From NCBI GenBank assembly GCA_002335605.1, contig BEDY01000002.1, positions 1,178,001 to 1,242,000 of the forward strand: a DNA stretch of 64,000 nt, read 5' to 3'. The position numbers and the translations under genes were made by a program. The notes under the pieces are model-generated. The model saw only the letters and a list, made by a program, of their open reading frames with translations. It had not been told where the DNA came from and searched no databases. Below, piece by piece: positions 12,631-22,556 of the stretch (position 1 is its first letter; every line of letters begins with the position of its first letter). The DNA comes from Prillingera fragicola (Eukaryota; Basidiomycota; Tremellomycetes; Trichosporonales; Trichosporonaceae).

Positions 12631-12964
12631 GATGTGTTGATCCCGAGCAATCCAGTGCTTGCAATGGCAGTCCCTTGCTGAGGAAGGGCCACGTGCAGGA
12701 AGGTGTGAGTGATATCCAGGAGGTGAGTGCAACTTGGAAGCACCAGCATGGACATGACATGAGTCTCAACTTGTGTCGTGAGCGGCAAAACATGGTGACG
12801 TGTACTCCACATGGGTAGTGATATAAAAGGTTCCGTCGTCCATTGAACGCAAAGAACACCAGTCCAGCATCACTCGATCACCAACAGCCAGCTCCATTCT
12901 CCCACATCCTACTAATCCTCGCACGCAAGGGGCCTCGAAACAGCTCCAAACCGCACGAGAAATA
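12631..12964. promoter_or_regulatory. Shared divergent promoter of PRP2 and PRP19
   Basis: 334 bp separate the two start codons. TATAAAAG lies at 12822-12829, about 136 bp before the PRP19 ATG and in its orientation. No gene is seen between them. Whether both directions share one nucleosome-free region is inferred from the spacing only. Confidence 0.6.
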
Positions 12965-14755
12965 ATGTTCTTCTGTGCAAGTAAGTTACAGCGTTTGGGG
13001 AATCCCGCGATGGCTGCTAACTCGACCTTCAGTTTCCGGCTCTCCGCCTTCAGTGCCCGTCGTCTCCAAGACCTCGGGCACCGTCTACGAGAAGTCGCTG
13101 ATCGAGCGCTACATCGGTAGGTACTGGATTATGGGCTGAGCTTTGTGTCTGCGACGTGGATGCAGCTCAGAGGCAAGAGAGAGGATGCTAACGCAAGCAG
13201 AGGAGAATGGAACCGACCCTATTTCTGGCGAGCCTCTGTCCAAGGAGGACCTCATCGATGTCAAGGCTAGTGCGTATCTACTGGGTGCTCACAGGATCGG
13301 TACTGACTGTCACAGAGCCCTCGACTCTCCCTCCGCGTCCCGCCACCCAGGCATCGATCCCTGCACTCTTGACTGCGCTGCAGAGCGAATACGACGCGAT
13401 CATGCTCGAGTCGCTCGAGATTAAAAAGGCGTTCCAGACTTCGCGTGCCGAGCTTGCCAACGCTCTGTACCGGGAAGATGCTGCGACGCGTGTGATTGCG
13501 AGGTTGATGCAGGAGCGTGACGAGGCAAGGCAGTGCGTACTTGTTGAAAGCAAAGCGTTGTTGTGGCTGACATTCTTCAGGGCTTTGGGATCGATCCAGG
13601 CGACTATTGGTGTTGCGCCTGCCGCAGCGGCTGAGACTGGAGATGTTGAGATGGAGGAGGCGCAGGGTGTGCTGCCCACTGACGTGGAGGCGAAGATTAT
13701 GGAGACTCACGCTGCGTAAGTAACCTGTTTGGCGATTGACGCTAACCCTCAGGCTGTCATCTGTGCGCAAAAAGCGCAAGCCTGCAGCAGGCTATGCGAA
13801 CGCGGCTGCCGTCAAGACATATGTGCAGACTTCGCACGTTCCGTCGATGCACGGCACCAAGCCTCCAGGTGTCAACGCCCTCGACCTCGCCAAGGACGGC
13901 AAGACCATTGTCACCGGTGGCCTGGACAAGCTGGTCCAGGTGTTTGACCTCGAGAGCCAAAAGGTGCTGGGCACCCTCAAGGGCCACACCAAGCCCGTTT
14001 CGCATGTTGCGTTCCGTGAGCAAAATGAGCTTCCTAGGCTAGCCATCTCGACTGCTGCGGACAAGACTGTACGCTTCTGGGGTGAGAAGGAGGAGGGATC
14101 GTGGGCTGCCAAGGGTAGCATTGCCGCCCACAAGGGTGACGTGACTGGCCTTTCGGTTCACCCCACTGGCTTGTACGTTGCCACTGCTTCGACCGACAGC
14201 ACATGGGCTTTGCATGACATTGAGTCTGCCAAGACTATTGCCAGCTACGCCGCTGTTGCTGGTGTCGAGGGATCATTCAGCTACAACTCGTTCGCTACCC
14301 ACCCTGACGGTATCCTGAACGCTGGTGGTACCAAGGACGGTCTTGTGCGCGTGTGGGATGCTCGTCAGAACGCGTCCCTTGCCGCCACGCTCGAGTCGCA
14401 CCCGGGCAAGGCGCTTTCAACACTCGGCTTTTCGGAGAACGGTTACTATCTTGCGACTGGCAGCAACGCCGACTCGCTCGTCAACATCTTCGACCTGCGC
14501 AAGCTGTCGCTCATCTCGTCGTGGAACCTCCCCTCGGACAACGTTGTTCACGAGGTGCGCTTTGACCCCAGCGCCCAGTTCCTCACCGTTGCCGGCACCG
14601 ACCTGCGCGTGTACGCCAACAAGTCGTGGGACGAGCTCCTCAAGTTTGACGACAACAACGGCATTCTCACCGCTGCTCGCTGGGGCAAGCTCGGCAGCGA
14701 GATTGTGCTGTCGGGTCTCGACCGCAACGTTCGCGTTCTTGGTGCCCAGGCTTAG
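12965..14755 (+). CDS. PRP19: Prp19 U-box ubiquitin ligase, core of the NineTeen complex
   Basis: E3 ubiquitin ligase and scaffold of the NTC, needed to stabilise the activated spliceosome. Exons: 12965-12980, 13033-13116, 13201-13269, 13316-13532, 13581-13715, 13753-14755; about 507 aa. The start MFFCAISGSPP opens the U-box, continuing with VVSKTSGTVYEKSLIERYI, EENGTDPISGEPL and DLIDVKAKPS. A coiled-coil segment follows (LQSEYDAIMLESLEIKKAFQ and onward). The C-terminal half is a WD40 propeller with repeats such as FDLESQKVLGTLKGH, VRFWG, VRVWDARQ and IFDLRKL. Length and domain order match the family. The five introns are placed by U-box continuity and all phases close. It is paired head to head with PRP2, another activation-step factor. 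Confidence 0.96.
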
Positions 14756-14905
14756 ATGCATGATGTCGTAGTATGTAAAATGCATCTAGTGCAGCTTGTT
14801 GCAATCGGTGACGGTGAGTAACCTGTGGCTGTGGCCCATCCATATCGAATCTGTAGATCCCAAGAAATGTCCTCAAGCTACAGTGCAGGCTATCTCCATC
14901 GTTTG

Positions 14906-15954
14906 TTACATGACCTGGAGATAGTTTGCAGGGACAAGACCCTGCTTACCTGTCTCATCCTCGCACGTCCACCCTACAACTGTCAGCGATCCCGTCCATG
15001 GCCAACATGTGTAATACCCACAGTCATCGCTCGTCTTGGCCACGATCGTAATGACCTGCCCACTCGACACGGGCAGGTCTGTGTCGTCGCCGCCTGCGTA
15101 ATCGTACAGCGCCTGTGCCTGGTTGGCGTTATGCGCAGCCGGCGCCGACGGCCGCGCCTCATACGCGGGCGCCGGAGGGGTGGATGCGCCACTGTTTGTC
15201 TGCGTAGCTCAGTGTGTGATCCTGGTTGGCGTCGAGTGTAGCTTGCCGGCGGCTGTGGCTGCGCATGGCACAGCCACCTCCGAATGCTCCGCAGCCGCGA
15301 GCATTGCGACACGGCTTGCCAGCTCACGGGACTCACCCTTCCTACACCGGCGGGCTTCTTGGTTGAGGCGCCGGGAACACTCATATAGGTCATCTTGTTT
15401 GCGAGGTTTCCAGCGCCGACCTTGCCGAGTGCGCCAGAGACGTGCGAGTTTGAGCCAAGCTTGTTGATGCCCGAAGTGCCATGCTTCAATCCCGTGTTCA
15501 TAAAGCCCTTTGCCTGGCCAAATGCACCTCCCGACCCGGGCTGGTGCATCGTCTGGCCGTAGGTACCTCCTGGGAGATTGCGGGGTGGGCTGTCAACACC
15601 GGAGCTGACATGAGCGCCGGCGCTGGGGTGGACAGGTGGGCCGGCGGGTGGTGGGCGGTTGTTGGACGGAGGCCGACTCGCGGCTGACACGGGGGGAGGG
15701 CCGCTGCGGAGTCCTGGACTAGATGCGCCGCCTGCAAGCGGCGAAGTGACTGGTGCGGCGCCAGCACCGCGGGAAACGGGGGTAGGAGGGGCGCCGGGGC
15801 GAGCAGCTGTGCCACCCGCGCCGCCGCCAGACAGGAGGTGTGGCCTCGACTCAAAGTACTCATCGAGCAGGGAGAAGAAGGCCTGCTTGTCTAGTTGTCA
15901 GTTGACTGCAAGGAGTGTCGGCAGCGTACCTTCGTAAGTGAGGTTTGCAAACAT
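14906..15954 (-). CDS. Proline/glycine-rich protein with C-terminal SH3 domain
   Basis: Probable actin-patch or cytoskeletal adaptor, judged only from its SH3 domain and low-complexity middle. Exons on the minus strand: 15954-15930, 15890-15337, 15199-15022, 14973-14906; about 274 aa. The N-terminus MFANLTYEDKQAFFSLLDEY is a short helical segment. A Pro/Gly/Ser/Ala-rich middle includes a glycine-rich stretch with GAFGQAKGFMNTG. The C-terminal SH3 starts ALYDYAGGDDTDLPV and ends KQGLVPANYLQVM. The Trp pair DDWWTC is formed only if the third exon ends at a GTGGGT donor (15021); the alternative donor four bases further on brings in a stop. It resembles small SH3 proteins of the Lsb1/Pin3 kind in layout, but I do not claim orthology. 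Confidence 0.8.
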
Positions 15955-16609
15955 TTTAGTCGTGAGAGAGGAGGGAGATGATGACGAAGGCTCTGCTGTT
16001 GCTGGTTACTGAATGTCATGCCCTTGGCGGTGCCTGGACATGAATCAGTGGATCAGTGGCGGCCAACCGCAGTTGAATGCCTGCGCATGCTCTCCAGTCA
16101 CCATCTGCAGTCCTGCATTAGAGCACAAGAGATATCAGACTTCCTGCTGGGCTGTCCTAGCCACTGACATGCATGCTGACAATATCTTTAACGTTGACCA
16201 GGACATGGTGCTCCACACTGAACTTGTGAGAATTGTGGGGTAGCCTCAAACCTCGTTGGTTGCCTCTTGGCAATGGCCCCCTCGCTACCGGGCTGCCGGA
16301 CCATTGTGGAATAAAGCGAGCCTTGTCTGGCCCAGAACGAGGGCGTTGCTTGGCAGCACCGTGCACTCGTGCCGCCTTCTGCACGCACATCGGCGGTTTG
16401 CACTGCCAGCTGTTGCTTGGGTCTATATTTGCCGATAATGCGCCGGCTCTTGCCCGGCTCACTGGCCGACGCGCCGGAGGTCACCCAGGCACTTCTACCG
16501 CAAGCTACCGCCGCGATGCCGGACGTTTGCATCGACAGCCTTTTCTGGGGACATTTTCTCTCGTGTGACTTGCATCTGTACCATCTCTCATCTATCTGAC
16601 AAGATCAAC
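15955..16609. other. Intergenic, divergent promoter region
   Basis: Separates the SH3 gene from the aldose epimerase gene. No gene is supported. It contains ATCAGTGGATCAGTGG at 16044-16059, a 16-mer also found in reverse at about 38176. The final 60 bases before the epimerase start are C/T-rich leader. Confidence 0.6.
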
Positions 16610-17844
16610 ATGACCGTCGCCCACGCTGTTCCTTCGCCCGCCCCCGTGCTTTCTCCCAATGCCGCCAAGGAGTACCATCTCCAGGCTGAGGGCATCCGCG
16701 CCACTTTCATCCCCCTCGGCGCGTGCATGACCTCGCTCCAGGTGCCCGACCGCGCTGGCCAGTGGCGCGAGGTCAATCTGGGCTTCTCCGAGGCTAGCCA
16801 GTATACTACCCAGAAGAGCCCCTCTTACTTCGGTGCTGTTATCGGGTGAGTTGTTTTGCGGTAAACGGGCCGGGGTCTCGGGCCGGGGTCATTTCGTGGC
16901 CAGAACGGTTCTCACTCAGAGCACGAGCTTCGTCCAGGCAACGCTCGTGATAGCGAGCATCAGCCAGCACATGACTAGTAAAGAGCTGACAGTGTAGTCG
17001 CGTTGCCAACCGTCTTGGTGGTGGCAAGTTTGCCATTGACGGCAAGCAGTACCAGGTTTCGACCAACGAGAACAACAACACCAACATGCTGCACGGCGGT
17101 TTTGTCGGCTACGACGCACGGGAATGGACCGTTGTTGCTTCGTCGGCATCTTCAATCACCTTCCAGCTGCTTGACCAGGCGTTCGAGGGTTTCCCCGGCA
17201 ATGTCCTTGCGATTGCGTCGTTTACCCTCAACAACGGCAAGCTCACGACTGTGCTGAACGGCTTTGCCCTTGACGAGCCCACCCCTATCCTTCTCACCAC
17301 CCACTGCTTCTTCAATCTCAACTCGAACGGCGAGTCTACTGCCGAGGACATTCTGCACGTTCCCTCGGCCTCGCGCTACGTTGAGGTCGACGGCGGTGCC
17401 ATTCCCACCGGCAAGCTTGTCGACATGAAGGGCACGGACAATGCTCTCAACTACCTCGAGCCTCACGCAGTCAAGGACACGTTTGCGTCGCGTGCCTGCG
17501 CAGCCGACGGTGAGGGTGTCGACAACTGCTTCATCTTTGACGAGCCTGCAGTTGGCAACAACCTCCCCGCCGAGGCTCAGGTCATCCTCACTGGCTCGCA
17601 GACCGGCATCCGCCTCAGCGTCCGCACCAACCAGCCTGCCATCCAGCTGTACGGTGGTCTCGCGTTTGACGGCTCGGTGCTGTCCAACGTCGGCCCTGTG
17701 CAAAAGTATGGCTGCATGGCCATCGAGCCCCAGGGCTACATTGACGGCATCAACCACCCCGAGTGGAAGCAGAACCAGGTCTACACTCCTGCCACTGGAC
17801 CACTCGTCAACATTGCCGAGTACGCCTTTGACATTGTCGCCTAA
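16610..17844 (+). CDS. Aldose 1-epimerase (galactose mutarotase)
   Basis: Interconverts alpha and beta anomers of aldoses, feeding the Leloir pathway. Exons 16610-16845 and 16998-17844, about 360 aa, the normal length. Signatures are the GAVIGRVANRLGGGKF segment spanning the intron, the HGG catalytic His in NMLHGGFVGYD, the second His in TTHCFFNL, and the late Glu in MAIEPQGYIDGINHPEW. No signal peptide or membrane segment, so cytosolic. The single intron is 152 nt, longer than most here. No GAL kinase, transferase or UDP-glucose epimerase is nearby, so a GAL cluster is not present in the window. Convergent with DAD4. Confidence 0.94.
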
Positions 17845-17993
17845 GCAGGTTGGCAGGGGAGCAGATTAGATCTTGAGAGTGTGTGGTTTATTCTTAGACG
17901 GAAGTGAATGTATTGGTTACATGCATACAGTAGTATATGACAAGCTGTGACGTGGTAGAGATTGCAGTTTGTGAGGAGTTCAGCCAGGGACGA

Positions 17994-18465
17994 TTACTCG
18001 GTGGGCTCCGCGGTTGACGGCATGTTGCTCGCACGAGGAGGAGGAACGCCGTCGAGATTCTTGATATAGTTGACAGCGTTGGCCTGGTAGTTGTCCGTCA
18101 AGTTGGCTGCAATCTGGATGGAGGAGGCCGTTGCGAGAAACTCCTGTGTGGTGTGAGCTCGAAACTTTATGGAGAATCGAGGCAGTACGCGTGCTTGGGA
18201 AAGAATAAGCCAGACGAGATTCAGACTGCGTTTCAAGAGCTGGCCCGAGGTGTCTCTGCAGACTCTCCCCAGTTCCTTGCCAGTGCAGAACAATCCTCAC
18301 CTTGATATTGTGGTTCATCTCAAGAACGGCCTCGTTGCACTTATCCTGGTCGGTCAGCTCTACCATCTTGATCGGAGACCAAAGGTTACGTACGACATTC
18401 TTGATAATGCGTTCCAAGAGCACAGTCTGCTCTGCCTCGTGTGGGCTCTCCATTGCGCGCGACAT
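17994..18465 (-). CDS. DAD4: DASH/Dam1 complex subunit Dad4
   Basis: Small coiled-coil subunit of the ring complex that couples kinetochores to microtubules. Exons on the minus strand: 18465-18394, 18345-18301, 18143-17994; about 88 aa. The start ESPHEAEQTVLLERIIKNV matches the Dad4 N-terminus, and splicing joins it to DKCNEAVLEMNHNIKEF, again family-like. The C-terminus NYQANAVNYIKNLDG follows, with a short Pro-rich tail. The 48-nt intron 18346-18393 is in frame and stop-free, so a simple ORF reading would wrongly insert 16 residues. The second ATG (18453) gives the usual MESPHE start; both are possible. Too small for function to be checked beyond family match. Confidence 0.85.
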
Positions 18466-18700
18466 TGTGGGTAATGTGGTGAATCAAGCATTCAGGCTGT
18501 GGTTGTTTACAGGGGCAAGAGGAAGACAGGCGCTGATCACGTGACAAGTTCTGCCGAGGCACGGTTGAATTGTTCCGTTTTAGCCGTGTGATAACACAAT
18601 GTCGATCCACCAGGCCTAGTCAACCATCCTCCTTCAGCACACTTTCTCTTATTTCTACAAACACTGGCTGGTGACCTCCTCGGCAGGAGATTGGGTCACC

Positions 18701-21155
18701 ATGCAGGCTCCAGGGCAGTGAGCACTCCACTGAGTGTAACAGACAGGGTACTTACACCTCAGTAAATTGAACACTCGCGAACAGAATCCCAACCCGTGCG
18801 TGTCCCAGTGCCAGCAGAGGGGGCGCAGTCACAACCGCCCAGAAGAGTGCTAAACCAAGCAGGTATATCACCTTTATTCGAGTTTTGAAGCAAAAAAAGG
18901 ATTGGGAGGTAAGTAAACCGCTGCTGCGTAGCATATTCAGAGCACCCGCTTGTTGGATGCTGATACTAGGAGATTGCAGAGCACATGTTGAAGGCCGTAG
19001 GTCAGTGCGGGTACTCCCTTGGAGATATCTATCTTGAGAATAAGGCCACTGCTGACTCGTAACAGCCGCCCAGATGAAGAGGATCTTCAAGGACGGTTAC
19101 ATGAACGTCGGCACCCTGGAGGAAGCACCTTACAACCGCGTCGTGAGTATTGTGGAGCACGAAGGACGTTTGCTGAAGGCCTGCAGTTTGCGGGGCGTAA
19201 TTGGAATTATGGTCAGGTGAGTGGTTACGCCCTTCCACGTGGACACAGGATGGTAGCTGACGAGTCTTGCAGACAATCGAGCTGGTGTTGCGCAGGCCAG
19301 ATGGTCGGTTCCTGCCAATGGAGTACATTATCAGCGTCATGTGCCATGAGGTGAGTTTGTGTTCTTGGACCTGGCTAACAGCAGATGGCGCATATTACTG
19401 TGAGGATTGTTCAGTCCCTCCGGCGGTACTAATTGTGCAGTACATGAACCACGGGCGCGACTTCCAGAAAGTTGGTACGCGGGGCATGGGCTGTACTGAC
19501 GATGCAGCGCATGGCAGCCATCAAGAAGGACGTCGCTGCAATGCGGGCGAAAGGAGACTACGGCGACGGTGAGCAAAGGCTACGACGCATCAGCTAACGA
19601 GCAAGGCTTCTGGTCGAACGGAAATCGCTTGCGCGACAGCCAGCGCATGGGTGCAGAGGGTCTTTGTGAGTCAAGGTGGTTCGCCCAGCGCTCACACCGT
19701 AGCTTCATCCGACTTCCCAGAGTACATGTGTGGCATCACGGCTTCGTACGTTGAGACTGTTTTTGTTGTTCTAATCTTCAGGGATGCCCGTAAAGGCGGC
19801 AGCGGCCGTGGACGCGCAACCAGCAGCCGTGGACCTGGACTTGTCAAGGGCGAGGCATCCCTTCGCTCCGGCCGTCAGACTGCGTACCGTCGCAAGGCTG
19901 GTAGCCGCAATAACGTTGACATGGGCGACGACATTGGACGCTTGGATGGTCGCAAGAGTAAGGACCTGTTTCTCGCCTCGCTAACAGGGTATTAGTTATC
20001 ACGAAAGAGGATAAGGAGAAGCGCGCTGAGTGGATTGACAGGCGCTCCGAGGCTCTCGTCCGCAGCGGTCTGTCGATCAAGACGAGCCGCGCCCGTGCCG
20101 GCAAGGAGTTTGCAGAGAAAAATCCGTCGTGGACGGCGGGTAGCACTAGGGGCAAAAAGTGAGTGACCCGGGGCGGTGACGATGCCCAGCTGACCCGACA
20201 CAGGGCGGCGTCCAAGACTGCCGCCGACCTTCGTGCTGCCGCTGCCGAGAAGCGCATGAACTCCATCAAGGACGAGTCTGAGGGAGAGGATCAGATCCTT
20301 CCTTCTGACGAGTGCGAGAGCGAAGAGGGGGGCGAAGACCTCAAGCCTGATCTCGGCGGCCTCGACCTGGTCGACCCTCGGCAGGACGCGGAGGATCGCC
20401 GCCGGGAGCTGGAGGAGGACATGTCCGATGGCGAACTTGAAAATCTGCGCGGTGGCTGGGAGGAGTACGTCAGTTCCATTCCCTCGTCATCGAAACGCGT
20501 TGTGCGTTCGCCCTCGCGGGTGTCTCCGGTCAAGCGTGAGCGCAGCCCCTTCCGCTTCACTTCCCCCTCTAAAGGCAAGCTTGGCAGCGCTGAGCGTCCC
20601 GTCGAGCTTGATTCGGATTCGGACGACAGCTTTTCACCAACCAAGCGCGCCCGTGTCACCGCCTCCAGGCCAGTCCGCAAGGAGACTGCGGAAGGCGCCG
20701 CGTCGCTTGAGCGCCTCAAAGCCGCCGTGCGCAAGCCCCCCAGCTCTTCCCCAGCAAAATCGTCCACGGCCGCAAACTCGTCCTCCTCGGCAGCAAACTC
20801 GTCCACCGTGTCCGAGGACCACGTCCGCCAAGCTCGCCTCCGCAGCTTGGGCATGTCTGCCACTACCAGCACCAGCACCAGCCGTCGGCTTGGAGACATT
20901 GGAGACAGTGGCGGTGCCAGTGGCAGTGGCGGTGGGCGTCAGCGTGGCGGCAGCAGCAACGCGGGTACCGCTTCGACGAGCCGGCCTCCAGACTCCGAAC
21001 CGGCTGGCAGTCACACCATGGATCGCATCATTTCCAAGGCCAGCGCGGCCGCCGGAAAGGCTTGGGCGTGCACACGCTGCACATTGGAGAATGAGCCTGG
21101 TCAGGAGAATATTTGCGGTGCATGCGGAGCCAAGCCAGGTACTGCCAGTCTCTGA
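18701..21155 (+). CDS. WSS1: Wss1-like WLM-domain metalloprotease with RanBP2 zinc finger
   Basis: Predicted DNA-dependent protease that clears DNA-protein crosslinks and SUMO conjugates. Fourteen exons: 18701-18717, 18785-18908, 18970-19000, 19066-19142, 19187-19216, 19273-19350, 19385-19399, 19441-19470, 19508-19568, 19606-19665, 19703-19745, 19782-19957, 19996-20158, 20204-21155; about 618 aa. The zinc site reads HEMAHITYMNH, an HExxHxxxxxH, near residues 118-128, assembled from three exons. FLPMEYIISVMC before it and GDYGDGFWSNG after it are typical of WLM. A long basic/acidic Ser-rich tail ends in a RanBP2-type finger, WACTRC..(N)..CGACG. The first exon is inferred from phase only. Exon 8 uses a weak GTTGGT donor. 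Tail SUMO-interaction or VCP motifs were not clearly seen. Confidence 0.85.
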
Positions 21156-22556
21156 TGGAGTAGAACACATATTATGAGTAGAGACGGACGAGCGAGCGAG
21201 TGAGTGAGCGTCACTTGTCACTGTAAGCATCATGTATTGTGCATATTGTGCATTAGACTGTGCGGTTTCGATGCCAGACTGATTCCTCGGAGACATTAAC
21301 TGTGCTGTGCGGCGACTGCTCGACTTTTGTGGACACCTGAAAGGCTCCACATAGACTTTGACTACGTAGGTCTCGTACGACGTTTGGTATGCGCTTGCCC
21401 GAGCTGCGCATATACTTTCGAAGCCGTTGTAGCGTACCCCAATCTCCTTTGATACTCGGGAACCCACTGGGTGCTCTGGATGGAAGGTGGCAGATGGTTG
21501 ATAATATATTCGGTTGATTGACGATCAGTGTGTGGGGAGATGGTACCCAGCCTTGGAAACGGTATTATTACGAGGAGGGAATGAACGACGGGCGAGGGTG
21601 ATCAGGCATTATACATAGTTGGATCAGACATGTTGTCGAATCTGACATTGCAATCTCATGCCTTGTCACAAGCAATCCAAGCCTTGCCACGAGATGATTA
21701 ATCGTTAAATTTTGTGTATTTATTCGGCAATGGGTTGTCCCAGCAAGCTGTCAGATGTGTATGAATGACCTGGAGGAGCAAATGATGTGAAATCGACTGA
21801 ACCGCCTCGTTATTGGGAGGTATAAGTCGACATGTTGGCCGAGTCTGGGGCATGGAGCAAGGTCACAGTCGTAGCTACCACTCTGCCATAGTCAGCGTGA
21901 GTGGACGTGGGTGGTGGAGGTGCGCACGACTATTCGGCCTAATGCGGCAATATCCTGTTTGTGGCAGAATGCAGGGGTGGGATTTTGCGGGGGCTGATTT
22001 GTATGCGGGGGGTGCCTCTGGGTGTGGACACTGCTGCTCAGGGACGCTGGGCTGGGCTGCTCACTGTAGCGTGGCCGTCTGTGGGCGGGCCTGTGCACGT
22101 CCACGCAGCTGCAGCCCATCTGATCTCCAGTCTGAACACTACTCTCAACCCACATCACTCCGTCGCGTCTTATCCTTCTCTACCCTCCCTTCCTTTCTTT
22201 CTCGCCTCTCCGGCCTCCCCCCCCCCCCCTCATACCCCCCCTCGACAAGCCCCCACCCCAAGGGCACACATTACAAGAGGGAGTCGCGGTCGTGTACTAT
22301 TCATCTTGGTCGGCCCCTTTCCTTGGATCGACCAACAACGCAACTTCGGCTAGCCAACTTCTCCCACAAACCCAACCCATCTCGCGTCGTAAACGCCTCG
22401 TATCTCCCGACCAGGACGCAGCACGCCTCAACGCCGGACGTTGTTTAGTTTTCCATCACCCCATCCCCCACTACCCTTTTGTCCTTCCTTGTTCCCCACT
22501 AGAACCTCTTGCCACGCGGCACGACTAGACGCGCAACAGCGCACGATTTGCCCATC
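21156..22556. promoter_or_regulatory. 1.4-kb upstream region and C/T-rich leader of PKC1
   Basis: No gene is supported. The 5' half is AT-richer, with TTTATTCGG-like stretches near 21720. From about 22140 the strand becomes strongly C/T-rich, with a 13-base C run at 22217-22229 and several shorter ones. A 211-residue open frame at 21813-22448 has low-complexity content and no recognisable domain, so I treat it as chance. Confidence 0.55.
22217..22229. repeat. Poly-C tract (13 C) in the PKC1 leader
   Basis: An uninterrupted 13-base C run inside a C/T-rich leader, followed at once by more short C runs. The complement is G-rich and could form quadruplex structure. Run lengths of this kind are prone to sequencing error. 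Confidence 0.85.

Noticed and set aside
14850..14973. Possible extra intron at GTAAGC within the last SH3 exon
   Set aside because: Reading through gives the conserved SH3 end GKQGLVPANYLQVM; splicing there would destroy it.
21813..22448. 211-residue plus-strand open frame upstream of PKC1
   Set aside because: Composition follows the C/T-rich leader (Ser/Pro-rich), no domain, and no clear splice partner. Kept as leader.
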